Part shown: positions 16,185 to 24,215 of the stretch, one piece after another
How positions within the stretch are numbered: the stretch's first letter is position 1
Layout: every line of letters starts with the position of its first letter
NCBI RefSeq assembly: GCF_018324205.1
Contig: NZ_AP023356.1
Location: forward strand, 4,171,501 to 4,235,500
Reading direction: 5' to 3'
Source of the DNA: Actinoplanes ianthinogenes
GTDB lineage: Bacteria; Actinomycetota; Actinomycetes; Mycobacteriales; Micromonosporaceae
DNA length: 64,000 nt
Notes under the pieces: model-generated
The model's input: only the letters and a program-made list of their open reading frames with translations
The model's database searches: none
Told to the model about the DNA's origin: nothing
Program-made: the position numbers and the translations under genes

Positions 16185-18179
16185 TCAGCTTTGGGCGAGG
16201 CGGGTGAGCGCGCCCATCGCCACCTCGGAGCGCGTCGTGTACCAGAACGGGGGCAGGGACTTGCGCAGGAACGTGCCGTAGCTCCGGGCCGTCTCCAGGC
16301 GCGAGTCCAGGACCGCGACCACGCCCTTGTCCCCGGTCGACCGGATCAGCCGGCCCACGCCCTGGGCCAGCCGCACCGCCGCGATCGGGACGCTCACCGA
16401 GGCGAACCCGGAGCCGCCGGCCGCGTCCACCGCCGCCGAGCGGGCCGCCGCGAGTGGCTCGTCCGGGCGCGGGAATGGCAGCCGGTCGATCACCACGAGC
16501 TGGCACGAGTCGCCGGGCACGTCCACGCCCTGCCAGAGCGACATCACCCCGAACAGGCAGCTGGCCTGCTCCTCCCGGAACTTGCGGACCAGAATCGGCA
16601 GCGTCTCCTCGCCCTGGAGCAGGATCGGCAGGTCGGTCTTGGCCCGGAGCAGCTCGGCCGCCTGGGTGGCCGCCTTGCGCGAGGAGAACAGCCCGAGCGT
16701 GCGCCCGCCCAGCGCCTGCACGAGCTTCACCAGCTCCTCGCCGGCGGCGTCGGGCAGGCCGGAGGCCATCGGCCGGGGCAGGTGCGCCGCGACGTACAGA
16801 ATCCCCTGTTTCGGATAGTCGAACGGGGAACCGACGTCCAGCGAGGTCCAGCCGTCCCCCTCGGACGCCTCCGCGGTGGCGACCGGCAGCCCCAGCGACC
16901 GGGCGACGGTGTCGAAGCGGCCGCCCAGGGTCAGCGTCGCCGAGGCGGCCACCACCGTGCGGTCGGAGTACAACGCCTGGGCGAGCGTGCCGGCCACCGA
17001 GAGCGGCGCGACCACGAGCGCCCGCCGCCCGGCGCCGAGGTCGGATTTCTCCACCCAGGCCACGTCGAAGTCGTCCTCCTCCAGCAGCCGCTGGGCGGTG
17101 GTGGAGAGCTCGTCGAGAACCGCTTTGGCCTGCTGTTTGCGCACCGGGTCGGGATCGTCGGACTTGATGTCGCCGATCCCGGTGAGCGCGGCCCGGGTGG
17201 CCGACTCCAGCACGGTGACCGCCTGCCGGAGCGGGTCGGGCAGGCCGCCGGTGAGCCGGCCGGCCGGCACGTCGGCGAGGGCCACGGTGAGCGCGTCGGC
17301 CGCCTCGGCGAGCGACTCGGCGGCGGCCGGCGGGACCAGGGTGCGCGCGCGGCGGCCGGCCCGCTCGATCGCGTCCGGGGTGAGCTCGGCCTGCGAGGCG
17401 GACGAGACCCGCTCGGCCAGCTCGTGCGCCTCGTCGACGACGAGCAGCTTGTGCGGCGGGATGATGTGCCGCTCGGCGAGCATGTCGACGGCGAGCAGGC
17501 TGTGGTTGGTGACCACGATGTCGGCCTCGCGGGCGCGCACCCGGGACGCCTCGGCGAAGCACTCCTGCCCATAAGGACACTTGGCCGCGCCGACGCAGTC
17601 GCGGGCCGGCATGGAGACCGCCCGCCACGCGCTCTCGTCGACGCCGGGGTCGAGCTCGTCGCGGTCACCGGTCTGGGTCTTGTCGGCCCATTTGCGGATC
17701 CGGACGACCTGCTTGCCGATCTTGCCCGCCTCGCCCAGCCACTGCCCGGCCTTGGGCGCGGGCGCGTCGTCGAAGAGGGTGTCGGTGGGCGCCTCGGAGT
17801 CGGCGTGCTCCAGCTTGGCCATGCAGAGGTAGTGGTGCCGGCCCTTGAGGACGGCGAAGGTCGGCTTGCGCCCGAGGACCGGCTCGACCGCGGTGGCCAG
17901 CCGGGGAAGGTCGTGCTCGACCAGTTGATTTTGCAGGGCGAGGGTGGCCGTGGAGACGACCACGGGACCCTCGACGAGCAGCGCGGGAGTCAGGTAACCC
18001 AGGCTCTTGCCGGTGCCCGTGCCGGCCTGGACGAGCAGGTGTGTCCGGTCCTTGATCGCTTTCTCGATCGCCTCCACCATGGCCTGCTGACCTGGGCGGG
18101 AGGAGCCGCCGGGGACGGCGCCGACCGCGGCGGCGAGGAGCTGTCCGGCGGTCGCCTTCTTCTTGGTAGCTGCGGGCAC
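16185..18179 (-). CDS. DinG/XPD-family ATP-dependent DNA helicase with Fe-S cluster
   Basis: A 664-residue superfamily 2 helicase. Motif I is QAGTGTGKS (K58), motif II is VVDEAHELAE, and VVVSTATLALQNQ and VVIDRLPFP are other helicase motifs. Four cysteines in the XPD-type Fe-S domain are visible: YLCMAK, then DCVGAAKCPYGQECF. DinG-like enzymes unwind DNA 5' to 3' and act on R-loops, D-loops or damage. GTG at 18179 is favoured by TACGGT (18191-18186) 6 nt upstream, a leaderless arrangement. Its promoter region is shared with the divergent DUF402 gene. A Nudix gene follows in the operon. Confidence 0.9.
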   Translation of the reverse strand: MPAATKKKATAGQLLAAAVGAVPGGSSRPGQQAMVEAIEKAIKDRTHLLVQAGTGTGKSLGYLTPALLVEGPVVVSTATLALQNQLVEHDLPRLATAVEPVLGRKPTFAVLKGRHHYLCMAKLEHADSEAPTDTLFDDAPAPKAGQWLGEAGKIGKQVVRIRKWADKTQTGDRDELDPGVDESAWRAVSMPARDCVGAAKCPYGQECFAEASRVRAREADIVVTNHSLLAVDMLAERHIIPPHKLLVVDEAHELAERVSSASQAELTPDAIERAGRRARTLVPPAAAESLAEAADALTVALADVPAGRLTGGLPDPLRQAVTVLESATRAALTGIGDIKSDDPDPVRKQQAKAVLDELSTTAQRLLEEDDFDVAWVEKSDLGAGRRALVVAPLSVAGTLAQALYSDRTVVAASATLTLGGRFDTVARSLGLPVATAEASEGDGWTSLDVGSPFDYPKQGILYVAAHLPRPMASGLPDAAGEELVKLVQALGGRTLGLFSSRKAATQAAELLRAKTDLPILLQGEETLPILVRKFREEQASCLFGVMSLWQGVDVPGDSCQLVVIDRLPFPRPDEPLAAARSAAVDAAGGSGFASVSVPIAAVRLAQGVGRLIRSTGDKGVVAVLDSRLETARSYGTFLRKSLPPFWYTTRSEVAMGALTRLAQS

Positions 18180-18222
18180 CCAGGAACCGTACCCGGGACC
18201 ACCGACAGAACCGGTGCACCGT

Positions 18223-18228
18223 TAGGGT
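18223..18228 (+). promoter_or_regulatory. -10 element of DUF402 gene
   Basis: TAGGGT lies 6 nt before the ATG at 18235, indicating a leaderless mRNA. The helicase -10 (TACGGT, minus strand, 18191-18186) sits 32 bp away, so the promoters are back to back. Confidence 0.55.
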
Positions 18229-18234
18229 GCACCC

Positions 18235-18741
18235 ATGCCGAGCGAGATGGTCCGGGTCATCTACACGAAGTACGACGGTTCGGCGCATCGCGACTATCCG
18301 GCCCGCCGGCTGGCCGAGGACGACCTGGGCGTCTGGGTCGGCGTGACGCAGGGCACCGCGTCGGTCTACCACGGCCGCCCGTCCGTCGAGCAGATCCCGT
18401 TCGTCCTGCTCATCCCGCATCACGCCTGGTGGACGGGGATGTTCAACCCGCCGCCGCGGACCAGCGAGGTCTACTGCGACATCACCACCCCGGCCCGCTG
18501 GGAGGGTGACACGGTGCACATCGTCGACCTGGACCTGGACGTGGTCCGGCGGCGCGAGACCAACCTGGTCGAGCTCCGTGACGAGGACGAGTTCGACGAG
18601 CACCGGACGCTGTTCGGTTACCCGGAGGACCTGGTCGGCCACGCCAATGCGGCCGCTCAGTTCCTGCTCGGCCGGCTGGGCGACGGCACCGAGCCGTTCG
18701 CCACGCATTACCGCAAGCACCTGCTAGAGGTCACCCAGTAA
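18235..18741 (+). CDS. DUF402 domain protein
   Basis: A 168-residue DUF402 protein, the fold shared with FomD and nucleoside diphosphate phosphatases. WWTGMFNPPP and YCDITTPARWEGDTVHIVDL are characteristic, with acidic residues in VDLDLDVV and RDEDEFDEH positioned as metal ligands. FomD-type members hydrolyse nucleotide conjugates; the substrate here is unknown. The start is supported by a leaderless -10 box. Its last 18 bp overlap the 3' end of the convergent ECF sigma gene, so transcripts from the two would be antisense to each other there. Confidence 0.85.
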   Translation: MPSEMVRVIYTKYDGSAHRDYPARRLAEDDLGVWVGVTQGTASVYHGRPSVEQIPFVLLIPHHAWWTGMFNPPPRTSEVYCDITTPARWEGDTVHIVDLDLDVVRRRETNLVELRDEDEFDEHRTLFGYPEDLVGHANAAAQFLLGRLGDGTEPFATHYRKHLLEVTQ

Positions 18742-19608
18742 CACCTTCTCCGGGTTCTGCTGGGTGAAGATCCCGGTGATCCGCCCGCCGTCGACGGCGA
18801 CCGTGAGCACCGAGCGGAACGGGGCGCCGTCCAGCTGCCCGCGCAGCAGCACCGCCGCGCCGCCCTCGACCAGCACCGGCTCGACCGTGATCTGAGTCAT
18901 GTCGACCAGCCGGTGGGTGAACAGGCCGTGGAAGAACCGGCCCACCTTCTCCGGCCCGAGGATCGGCCGCAGCGCGCTGCGCACCACCCCGCCGCCGTCG
19001 CTGATCGCGACGACGTCCGGGGCCAGGACCGCGGCCAGCGTACGAAAATCGCCGCTCTCTGCCGCGACCAGGAAAGCGGTCAGCACCCGCCGCTGCTCGG
19101 CCGTCCCGGCGGTGTGCCGGATGCCGCCCTCGGCCGCCGCCCGACGGCCCCGCGAGGCGTGCTGGCGGGCCGACGCGGGCGTGGTGTCCAGCACCGCGGC
19201 CACCTCCTCGAACGGCACCCCGAACGCGTCGTGCAGCACGAACGCCACGCGCTGCTCGGGGGTGAGCCGCTCCAGGACCACCAGCAGCGCCATGCTGACC
19301 TGGTCGGCCCGCTCGGCGAGCAGGGCCGGGTCGGCGTCCGGGTCGACGGCGAACACCGGGAGCCACTCACCGGGGTACGCGGTCCGGCGTACCCGAGCCG
19401 AATTGAGCTGGTCCAGGCAGATCCGTGAGGTGACCGTGGTCAGCCAGCCGCGCGGATCCCGGATGTCGGGCTGCTGCGCGAAGCGCAGCCAGGCCTCCTG
19501 CACCGCGTCCTCGGCCTCGGCCCGGTTGCCGAGAATGCGGAACGCGACCGCCGTCAGATAGGACCGGTGGACCTCGAACTCGGACACGGCAGTCGACGGC
19601 ATGGGCAT
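18724..19608 (-). CDS. ECF sigma factor with SnoaL-like C-terminal domain (ECF41/SigJ type)
   Basis: A protein of about 294 residues. Sigma region 2 is present (FRILGNRAEAEDAVQEAWLR), region 4 (TPEQRVAFVLHDAFGVPFEEV), then a C-terminal SnoaL-like domain. ECF41 hallmarks appear in altered form: EWLPVF for WLPEP in the linker, and NPEKV for NPDKL at the tail. In ECF41 the C-terminal domain regulates activity in place of an anti-sigma factor. No COE or SDR partner gene, the usual neighbour, is adjacent. The start is uncertain: ATG 19608 is taken, while in-frame GTGs at 19641 and 19650 are possible. Confidence 0.85.
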   Translation of the reverse strand: MPMPSTAVSEFEVHRSYLTAVAFRILGNRAEAEDAVQEAWLRFAQQPDIRDPRGWLTTVTSRICLDQLNSARVRRTAYPGEWLPVFAVDPDADPALLAERADQVSMALLVVLERLTPEQRVAFVLHDAFGVPFEEVAAVLDTTPASARQHASRGRRAAAEGGIRHTAGTAEQRRVLTAFLVAAESGDFRTLAAVLAPDVVAISDGGGVVRSALRPILGPEKVGRFFHGLFTHRLVDMTQITVEPVLVEGGAAVLLRGQLDGAPFRSVLTVAVDGGRITGIFTQQNPEKVLLGDL

Positions 19609-19694
19609 ATTCTGCGCGGCTTGCCCAAGGTCAGGTATCACCTGTGCCACAGTATGAAACGGGATATTCCCCGTAAATAGGGTGGTGAGCGCAC

Positions 19695-20564
19695 GTGCAG
19701 GACATGGCGACTCTCGCGGGCAGCCTGGCCGGACTCGCCGGCGCGGGCGGCGCCATGTCGATCGCCCTGGCCCGCCGGCCCCGCCCCTGCCTGACCGCCG
19801 GGCACGCGCTGGTCCCGGACCGGCTCACCGACCCGCTGCCGGTGGTGCTGCGGCTCGGGCTGGGCGGGATGACCGTCCGGGTCACCCCCGGTCCGCACGG
19901 TGAGCTGTTCCTCGGCCCGGGCGACCCGCGGCCCGGCCGCACGCTGCGCCGGCTGGTGCTGGCTCCGCTGTTCACCCGTGCCCAGGCCACCGCCGGGCGG
20001 CTCTGGAGCGACCAGCGGGCGCCGTTCCAGCTGGTGATCGAGTTCGCCGGGCCGAACCGGGACCCCGCGTCGCTGCTGCGCGCCTACCGGATGCTGGACC
20101 AGCAGCTACGCGACCACGCGCCGCTGCTGAGCCGCAGCGCCGGCGGGGAGCTGACGCCGGGCGTGGTCTCGGTCACCGTGGCCGGCATCGTGGACGCCCG
20201 CGAACTGCTCGCCGCCCAGCCGGTGCGGTACGCGTTCGCCGAGGGCTCCTTCGACGTCCTGGGCGCCGGCCCGGTCCCGCTGGACCTGGTGCCGGTGCTC
20301 AGCGAGCCGTGGACCCACCGGTTCGGCTGGGACGGCCGCGAGCCGATCACCGCCGAGGAACGCCACCAGCTGCACGCACTGGTCCAGGCCGCGCACGACG
20401 AGGGCCACCTGGTCCGGATCAGCGGCCTGCCGGACGCGTCCCGCCGGGCCCGGACGGCGATCTGGTCCGAGCTGATCCACGCCGGGGTGGACGTCATCGC
20501 CGACACCGACGTGGCCGGGCTCGCAAAGCACCTGCGCCGGTTTGGGACCGTGTCGAACGGGTGA
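19695..20564 (+). CDS. PI-PLC/GDPD-fold phosphodiesterase-like protein, catalytic residues apparently lost
   Basis: A 289-residue protein whose layout matches PLC-like phosphodiesterases of the Aim6 type. The C-terminal part carries SEPWTHRFGWDGREPITAEE and HAGVDVIADTDVAGLAKHLR, matching the family. In the N-terminal half GHALVPDRLTDPLPVVL retains the first His, but MTVRVTPGPHGELFLGPGDP stands where relatives have an ExD metal pair and a downstream His. Those acids are replaced here. An N-terminal hydrophobic stretch may be a weak signal or anchor. It may be a pseudoenzyme or binding protein. TAGGGT at 19678 supports a very short leader to GTG 19695. Confidence 0.65.
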   Translation: MQDMATLAGSLAGLAGAGGAMSIALARRPRPCLTAGHALVPDRLTDPLPVVLRLGLGGMTVRVTPGPHGELFLGPGDPRPGRTLRRLVLAPLFTRAQATAGRLWSDQRAPFQLVIEFAGPNRDPASLLRAYRMLDQQLRDHAPLLSRSAGGELTPGVVSVTVAGIVDARELLAAQPVRYAFAEGSFDVLGAGPVPLDLVPVLSEPWTHRFGWDGREPITAEERHQLHALVQAAHDEGHLVRISGLPDASRRARTAIWSELIHAGVDVIADTDVAGLAKHLRRFGTVSNG

Positions 20565-20632
20565 ACCCCCGTGGACCGATAGCATGCCTGCGGAGATCAA
20601 GCGAGAAAAACCCGTCGATCGAGGTCCGTGCC

Positions 20633-21259
20633 GTGAAGTTCTCATTCCGTCCCGTCGAGGGCGTCTTCTACGACCTCTTCACCAAGGCCTCGTTGAACCT
20701 GGTGAAGGGCACCGAGCTGCTCAACGAGCTGGCTCTGCCCGGCGTGGACGTCCAGTCGGTCAGTGAACGGCTGAGCGACGTCGAGCACGACAGCGACGCG
20801 ATCACCCACGAGCTCTACAAAAAGATCAACTCCACCTTCATCACGCCGTTCGACCGGGCCGACATCTACTCGCTCGGCTCCCAGCTGGACGACGTGATGG
20901 ACCACCTGGAGGCGGTCGGCAACCTGCTCTACCTCTACGGCCTGACCGAGCTGCCGTCGCTGCCCCGGGAGATGCACGAGCTGATCACGGTGCTCGACCA
21001 GCAGGCGAAAATCACGTCGGACGCGATGCCCCGGCTGCGCTCGATGAAGGGTCTCGAGGAGTACTGGATCGAGATCAACCGCTTGGAGAACGACGGCGAT
21101 CGCGCCTACCGGATGCTGCTGGTCCGCCTCTTCTCCGGGGAGTACGACGCACTGACCGTCCTGAAGATGAAGGAGGTCGCCGACGAGCTGGAGGCGGCCT
21201 GCGACGCGTTCGAGCACGTGGCGAACACGATCGAGACCATAGCGGTCAAGGAGTCGTAA
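20633..21259 (+). CDS. DUF47 (PhoU-like) phosphate transport accessory protein
   Basis: A 208-residue all-helical PhoU-like protein of the DUF47 family. EHDSDAITHELYKKINSTFI and FDRADIYSLGSQLDDVMDHLE hold the conserved acidic metal-binding motifs of this family. It is followed after 4 bp by a PiT transporter gene, the standard pairing in which the DUF47 protein modulates low-affinity phosphate uptake. GTG at 20633 is the family start; a GAGG lies upstream. Cytoplasmic, probably membrane associated through its partner. Confidence 0.92.
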   Translation: MKFSFRPVEGVFYDLFTKASLNLVKGTELLNELALPGVDVQSVSERLSDVEHDSDAITHELYKKINSTFITPFDRADIYSLGSQLDDVMDHLEAVGNLLYLYGLTELPSLPREMHELITVLDQQAKITSDAMPRLRSMKGLEEYWIEINRLENDGDRAYRMLLVRLFSGEYDALTVLKMKEVADELEAACDAFEHVANTIETIAVKES

Positions 21260-21263
21260 GAAG

Positions 21264-22271
21264 GTGTCTCCGGAACTCGTCGCCGTCCTGGCGGTGATCG
21301 CCGTCGCGATGGTGTTCGACTACACCAACGGCTTCCACGACGCGGCGAACGCGATCGCGACCAGTGTCAGCACCCGCGCCCTCACCCCGCGGGTCGCCCT
21401 CGCCATGGCCGCCGTCGGCAACTTCGTCGGCGCGCACCTGGGCACCAAGGTCGCCCAGACCGTCGGCGAGGGGCTGGTCCACCTGCCGATCGGCGTCCCC
21501 AGCCTGGGCGTCGTCTTCGCCGGCGTGCTCGGCGCCATCGCCTGGAACCTGATCACCTGGTACTTCGGCCTGCCGTCCAGCTCGTCGCACGCGCTGTTCG
21601 GCGGCCTGGTCGGCGCCACCCTGGTGGCCGGCATCGGCGCCGTCCAGTGGGCCACCATCGTGAAGAAGGTCCTGATCCCGATGGTGCTCTCCCCCGTGGT
21701 CGGGCTGGTCCTCGGCTTCGTCGCGATGATCGCGCTGATGTGGACGTTCCGCCGCGGCCACCCGGGCCGGCTCAACCGCGGCTTCCGCGGCGCCCAGACC
21801 GTCTCCGCCGCCGCGATGGCGATCGGGCACGGCACCCAGGACGCGGCCAAGACCATGGGCATCGTGGTGCTGGCGCTCTACACCGGCGGTTTCCAGGACG
21901 ACACCACACACATCCCGCAGTGGGTCTACTGGGCGTCCGCCACGATGCTGGCGGCCGGCACCTACACCGGCGGCTGGCGGATCATCCGCACCCTGGGCCG
22001 CAAAATCATCGACCTGGGCCCGTCCGAGGGCTTCGCCGCCGAGACGGTGGCCAGCGCGGTCCTGTACTTCAACGCCTGGGTCCTCAAGGCGCCCATCTCC
22101 ACAACACACACCATCACCTCGGCCATCATGGGCGTGGGCGCCACCAAACGCCTCAGCGCCGTCCGCTGGAACGTCGCCGGCAACATCGTCATCGCCTGGA
22201 TCACCACGTTCCCCGCCGCCGCCCTGCTGGCCTGCCTCATGTACTTCGTCTGCCGCCCCCTGTTCTCCTGA
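21264..22271 (+). CDS. pit: PiT-family inorganic phosphate transporter
   Basis: A 335-residue polytopic membrane protein, low-affinity metal-phosphate:H+ symporter. The two PiT signatures are visible: FDYTNGFHDAANAIATSVST at residues 14-33 and a GLPSSSSHALFGGLVGA motif around residue 99. A C-terminal repeat of the first fold carries KAPISTTHTITSAIMGVGAT. AAGGAG precedes the GTG, and the DUF47 gene ends 4 bp upstream, so they form an operon. The gene ends beside the ITR-bounded repeat element. It complements the high-affinity pst system 3 kb away. Confidence 0.94.
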   Translation: MSPELVAVLAVIAVAMVFDYTNGFHDAANAIATSVSTRALTPRVALAMAAVGNFVGAHLGTKVAQTVGEGLVHLPIGVPSLGVVFAGVLGAIAWNLITWYFGLPSSSSHALFGGLVGATLVAGIGAVQWATIVKKVLIPMVLSPVVGLVLGFVAMIALMWTFRRGHPGRLNRGFRGAQTVSAAAMAIGHGTQDAAKTMGIVVLALYTGGFQDDTTHIPQWVYWASATMLAAGTYTGGWRIIRTLGRKIIDLGPSEGFAAETVASAVLYFNAWVLKAPISTTHTITSAIMGVGATKRLSAVRWNVAGNIVIAWITTFPAAALLACLMYFVCRPLFS

Positions 22272-22300
22272 TCGCTTTTCGCCGCCCCGAGATCAGCTTC

Positions 22301-22401
22301 AAAATCTTCATCTACGCAGGTCCGCTCGGGTCCGGATCGCATGCTCCCGCGCGGGCCGGGCGGGCTGATCTGGCCGCTGACGCGTCCAAACCGATCAGCC
22401 C
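22301..22401. repeat. Left inverted flank module of array 2
   Basis: Read on the minus strand this block aligns with 23013-23115 over about 100 bp, including exact stretches GGACGCGTCAGCGGCCAGAT and CGGCCCGCGCGGGAGCATGC. It contains a 9-bp stem GGGCTGATC (22362-22370)/GATCAGCCC (22393-22401). The right-hand copy has a different but equally perfect stem, so pairing is conserved by compensating changes. Together the two blocks are terminal inverted repeats of the element. Confidence 0.85.
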
Positions 22402-22534
22402 ACCCTTCACGATCCGCGGGTGGTCACCGAACCCCCACCGCCCTGGACGGGCCGGGAAGGGATCACATCGACTCGGGTTGGCATAACGCGACTTGGCAGC
22501 CACTCATCGGTAAGCCGAGCACGGCCATGACAAA

Positions 22535-22980
22535 CCCGGCTGGCCCTGACGGCCCTATCCGTGCTCGGGATAGGGCGCTGAAGCCCAGCCCAGCAGCACC
22601 CGGCTGGCCCTGACCGCCCTACCCAAGACCCGGACAGGGCGCTGAAGCCCAGCCCAGCAGCACCCGGCTGGCCCTGACGGCCCTATCCAGGAACGGAATA
22701 GGGCGCTGAAGGCCAGCTCAGCAGTTCCGGATGGCCCTGACGGCCCTACCCGAGACCGGGACAGGGCGCTGAGGACCAGCCGAGCAGTGTCCGGCTGGCC
22801 CTGACGGCCCTACCCAAGACCGGGACAGGGCGCTGAAGGCCAGCCCAGCAGTACCCGGCTGGCCCTGATCGCCCTATCCGGGACCGGGATAGGGCGCTGA
22901 AGACCAGCCGAGCAGTGTCCGGCTGGTCCTGACGGCCCTATCCGGGACGGGGATAGGGCGCTGGGGACCAGCTGGGGTTT
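22535..22980. repeat. Array 2 of the 63-64 bp hairpin tandem repeat
   Basis: GGCGCTG marks units at 22574, 22638, 22702, 22765, 22829, 22893 and 22957 (periods 64, 64, 63, 64, 64, 64). Each contains the inner GCCCTAT/ATAGGGC-type stem inside CCAGC/GCTGG arms. Some units carry GCCCTACC with GGACAGGGC, which weakens two inner pairs. The array lies between the convergent PiT and Gfo/Idh genes. The whole 879 bp gap from 22272 to 23150 is accounted for by the array and its two flank modules, with about 130 bp of undistinguished sequence at 22402-22534. Confidence 0.88.
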
Positions 22981-23115
22981 GATCTCCGGAACCAGCCGCG
23001 GACAGTGAAGAGGCCGGCGATCGCCCTGGACGCGTCAGCGGCCAGATCGCCGGCCTCGGCCCGCGCGGGAGCATGCGGTCCGCACCCCGGCGGACGCGCG
23101 TCGATGAAGAATTTG
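22981..23115. repeat. Right flank module of array 2
   Basis: It starts GATCTCCGGAACCAGCCGCG and is nearly identical to 5562-5690, and is an inverted copy of 22301-22401. The perfect 10-bp stem GCCGGCGATC (23013-23022)/GATCGCCGGC (23045-23054) encloses the conserved TGGACGCGTCAGCGGCCA. The palindrome CCCGCGCGGG follows. The outer end is AT-richer (GATGAAGAATTTGATCTTC). Confidence 0.85.
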
Positions 23116-23150
23116 ATCTTCAGATGAAGCGGACGGCCGGGGAGCGGGCA

Positions 23151-24143
23151 TCAGGCGGGGCCGGGCGGGTAGTAGACGCCGACCTGCTCGCGGATGGAGT
23201 CGAGGAGGTTCATGACCTCCAGCGTCGTCGTCTGCGAGACCAGCGGGCTCTCCAGCTCACCCGCCGCCAGGCAGCGCTGGACCTCGGCCGCCTCGAACTG
23301 GTAGCCGCTGCCCGGGAACTCGAACTCGAACGTCTCCGGGGCCTTGTCCGGGCGGCTGAGAGTGAACGAGCGCGGGACCATGAAGCCGGGCGGGATGTCG
23401 ATGCGGCCGTCGGTGCCGGTGATCGACGCGGCGTTGCGGCTGGCGCCGTTGATGCTGCACGTCAGGGCGGCGACCGCGCCGGACTGATAGCCGAGCAGGA
23501 CCCCGGTGTGCTCGTCCACCCGCTCCGGGGTCAGGTGTGCCCAGGCCTGCACCGAGATCGGCAGCCCGAGGAAGAGGTGGGCCAGGTGGATCGGGTAGAC
23601 GCCCAGGTCGAGCAGTGCGCCACCGCCCAGCTCGGGGGCGCGCAGCCGGTGCTCGGCGGCGAACGGGCCCTGGAGGCCGAAGTCCGCGTGCACCGCGCTC
23701 ACCCAGCCGATCGTGCCCTCCTCGACCAGCTCGGCGGCCTTGCGGACGGCCGGGTTGCAGCGCATCCACATGGCCTCCATGAGGAACACCCCGCGGGTCC
23801 GGGCCGCCTCGATCAGCCGGGCCGCGGACGGCAGGTCCAGGGTGATCGGTTTCTCCACCAGCACCGCCTTGCCGGCCTCGACGCACTCCAGCGCGGCGGC
23901 CAGGTGGAAGGCGTGCGGGGTGGCGACGTAGACCACGTCCACCCCGTCGTCGGCGGCCAGCGCGGTGTACGAGCCGTGTGCCCGGGCGAACCCGAAGCGC
24001 TCCGCGAAGGCGTCGGCGGTCGCCTGGTTGCGCGAGCCGACGGCGGCCAGCTCGGCCCCCGGCACCAGCGGGAGGTCGGCGGCGAAGGTGGCGGCGATCC
24101 CGCCGAGCCCGAGGATGCCCCAGCGAACGGTCTGTCCGGTCAT
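23151..24143 (-). CDS. Gfo/Idh/MocA family oxidoreductase
   Basis: A 330-residue NAD(P)-dependent oxidoreductase. The Rossmann motif WGILGLGGIAATFAADL is at the N-terminus, VLVEKPITLDL holds the conserved EKP, and the C-terminal Gfo/Idh domain has GGGALLDLGVYPIHLAHLFL with the family D and H. Resembles trans-dihydrodiol or sugar dehydrogenases; substrate unknown. ATG at 24143 is chosen over 24164 because TACCGT (24156-24151) ends exactly 7 nt upstream, giving a leaderless transcript. Divergent from a Nudix gene and convergent to the PiT gene across array 2. Confidence 0.88.
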   Translation of the reverse strand: MTGQTVRWGILGLGGIAATFAADLPLVPGAELAAVGSRNQATADAFAERFGFARAHGSYTALAADDGVDVVYVATPHAFHLAAALECVEAGKAVLVEKPITLDLPSAARLIEAARTRGVFLMEAMWMRCNPAVRKAAELVEEGTIGWVSAVHADFGLQGPFAAEHRLRAPELGGGALLDLGVYPIHLAHLFLGLPISVQAWAHLTPERVDEHTGVLLGYQSGAVAALTCSINGASRNAASITGTDGRIDIPPGFMVPRSFTLSRPDKAPETFEFEFPGSGYQFEAAEVQRCLAAGELESPLVSQTTTLEVMNLLDSIREQVGVYYPPGPA

Positions 24144-24215
24144 GATCCATACGGTATCGCTCATCCGGTGCCCGGGGAGCCGCCTGAACGACCCGGAAGG
24201 TGGCACGATCGACCG

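Noticed and set aside
20552..20566. GTTCACCCGTTCGAC on the minus strand before the DUF47-PiT operon, resembling a PHO box
   Set aside because: It overlaps the preceding stop codon, points away from the operon and the second repeat is degenerate; not claimed as a site.
22535..22980. Possible CRISPR array
   Set aside because: Units are contiguous with no unique spacers; palindromic tandem repeats, no cas genes.
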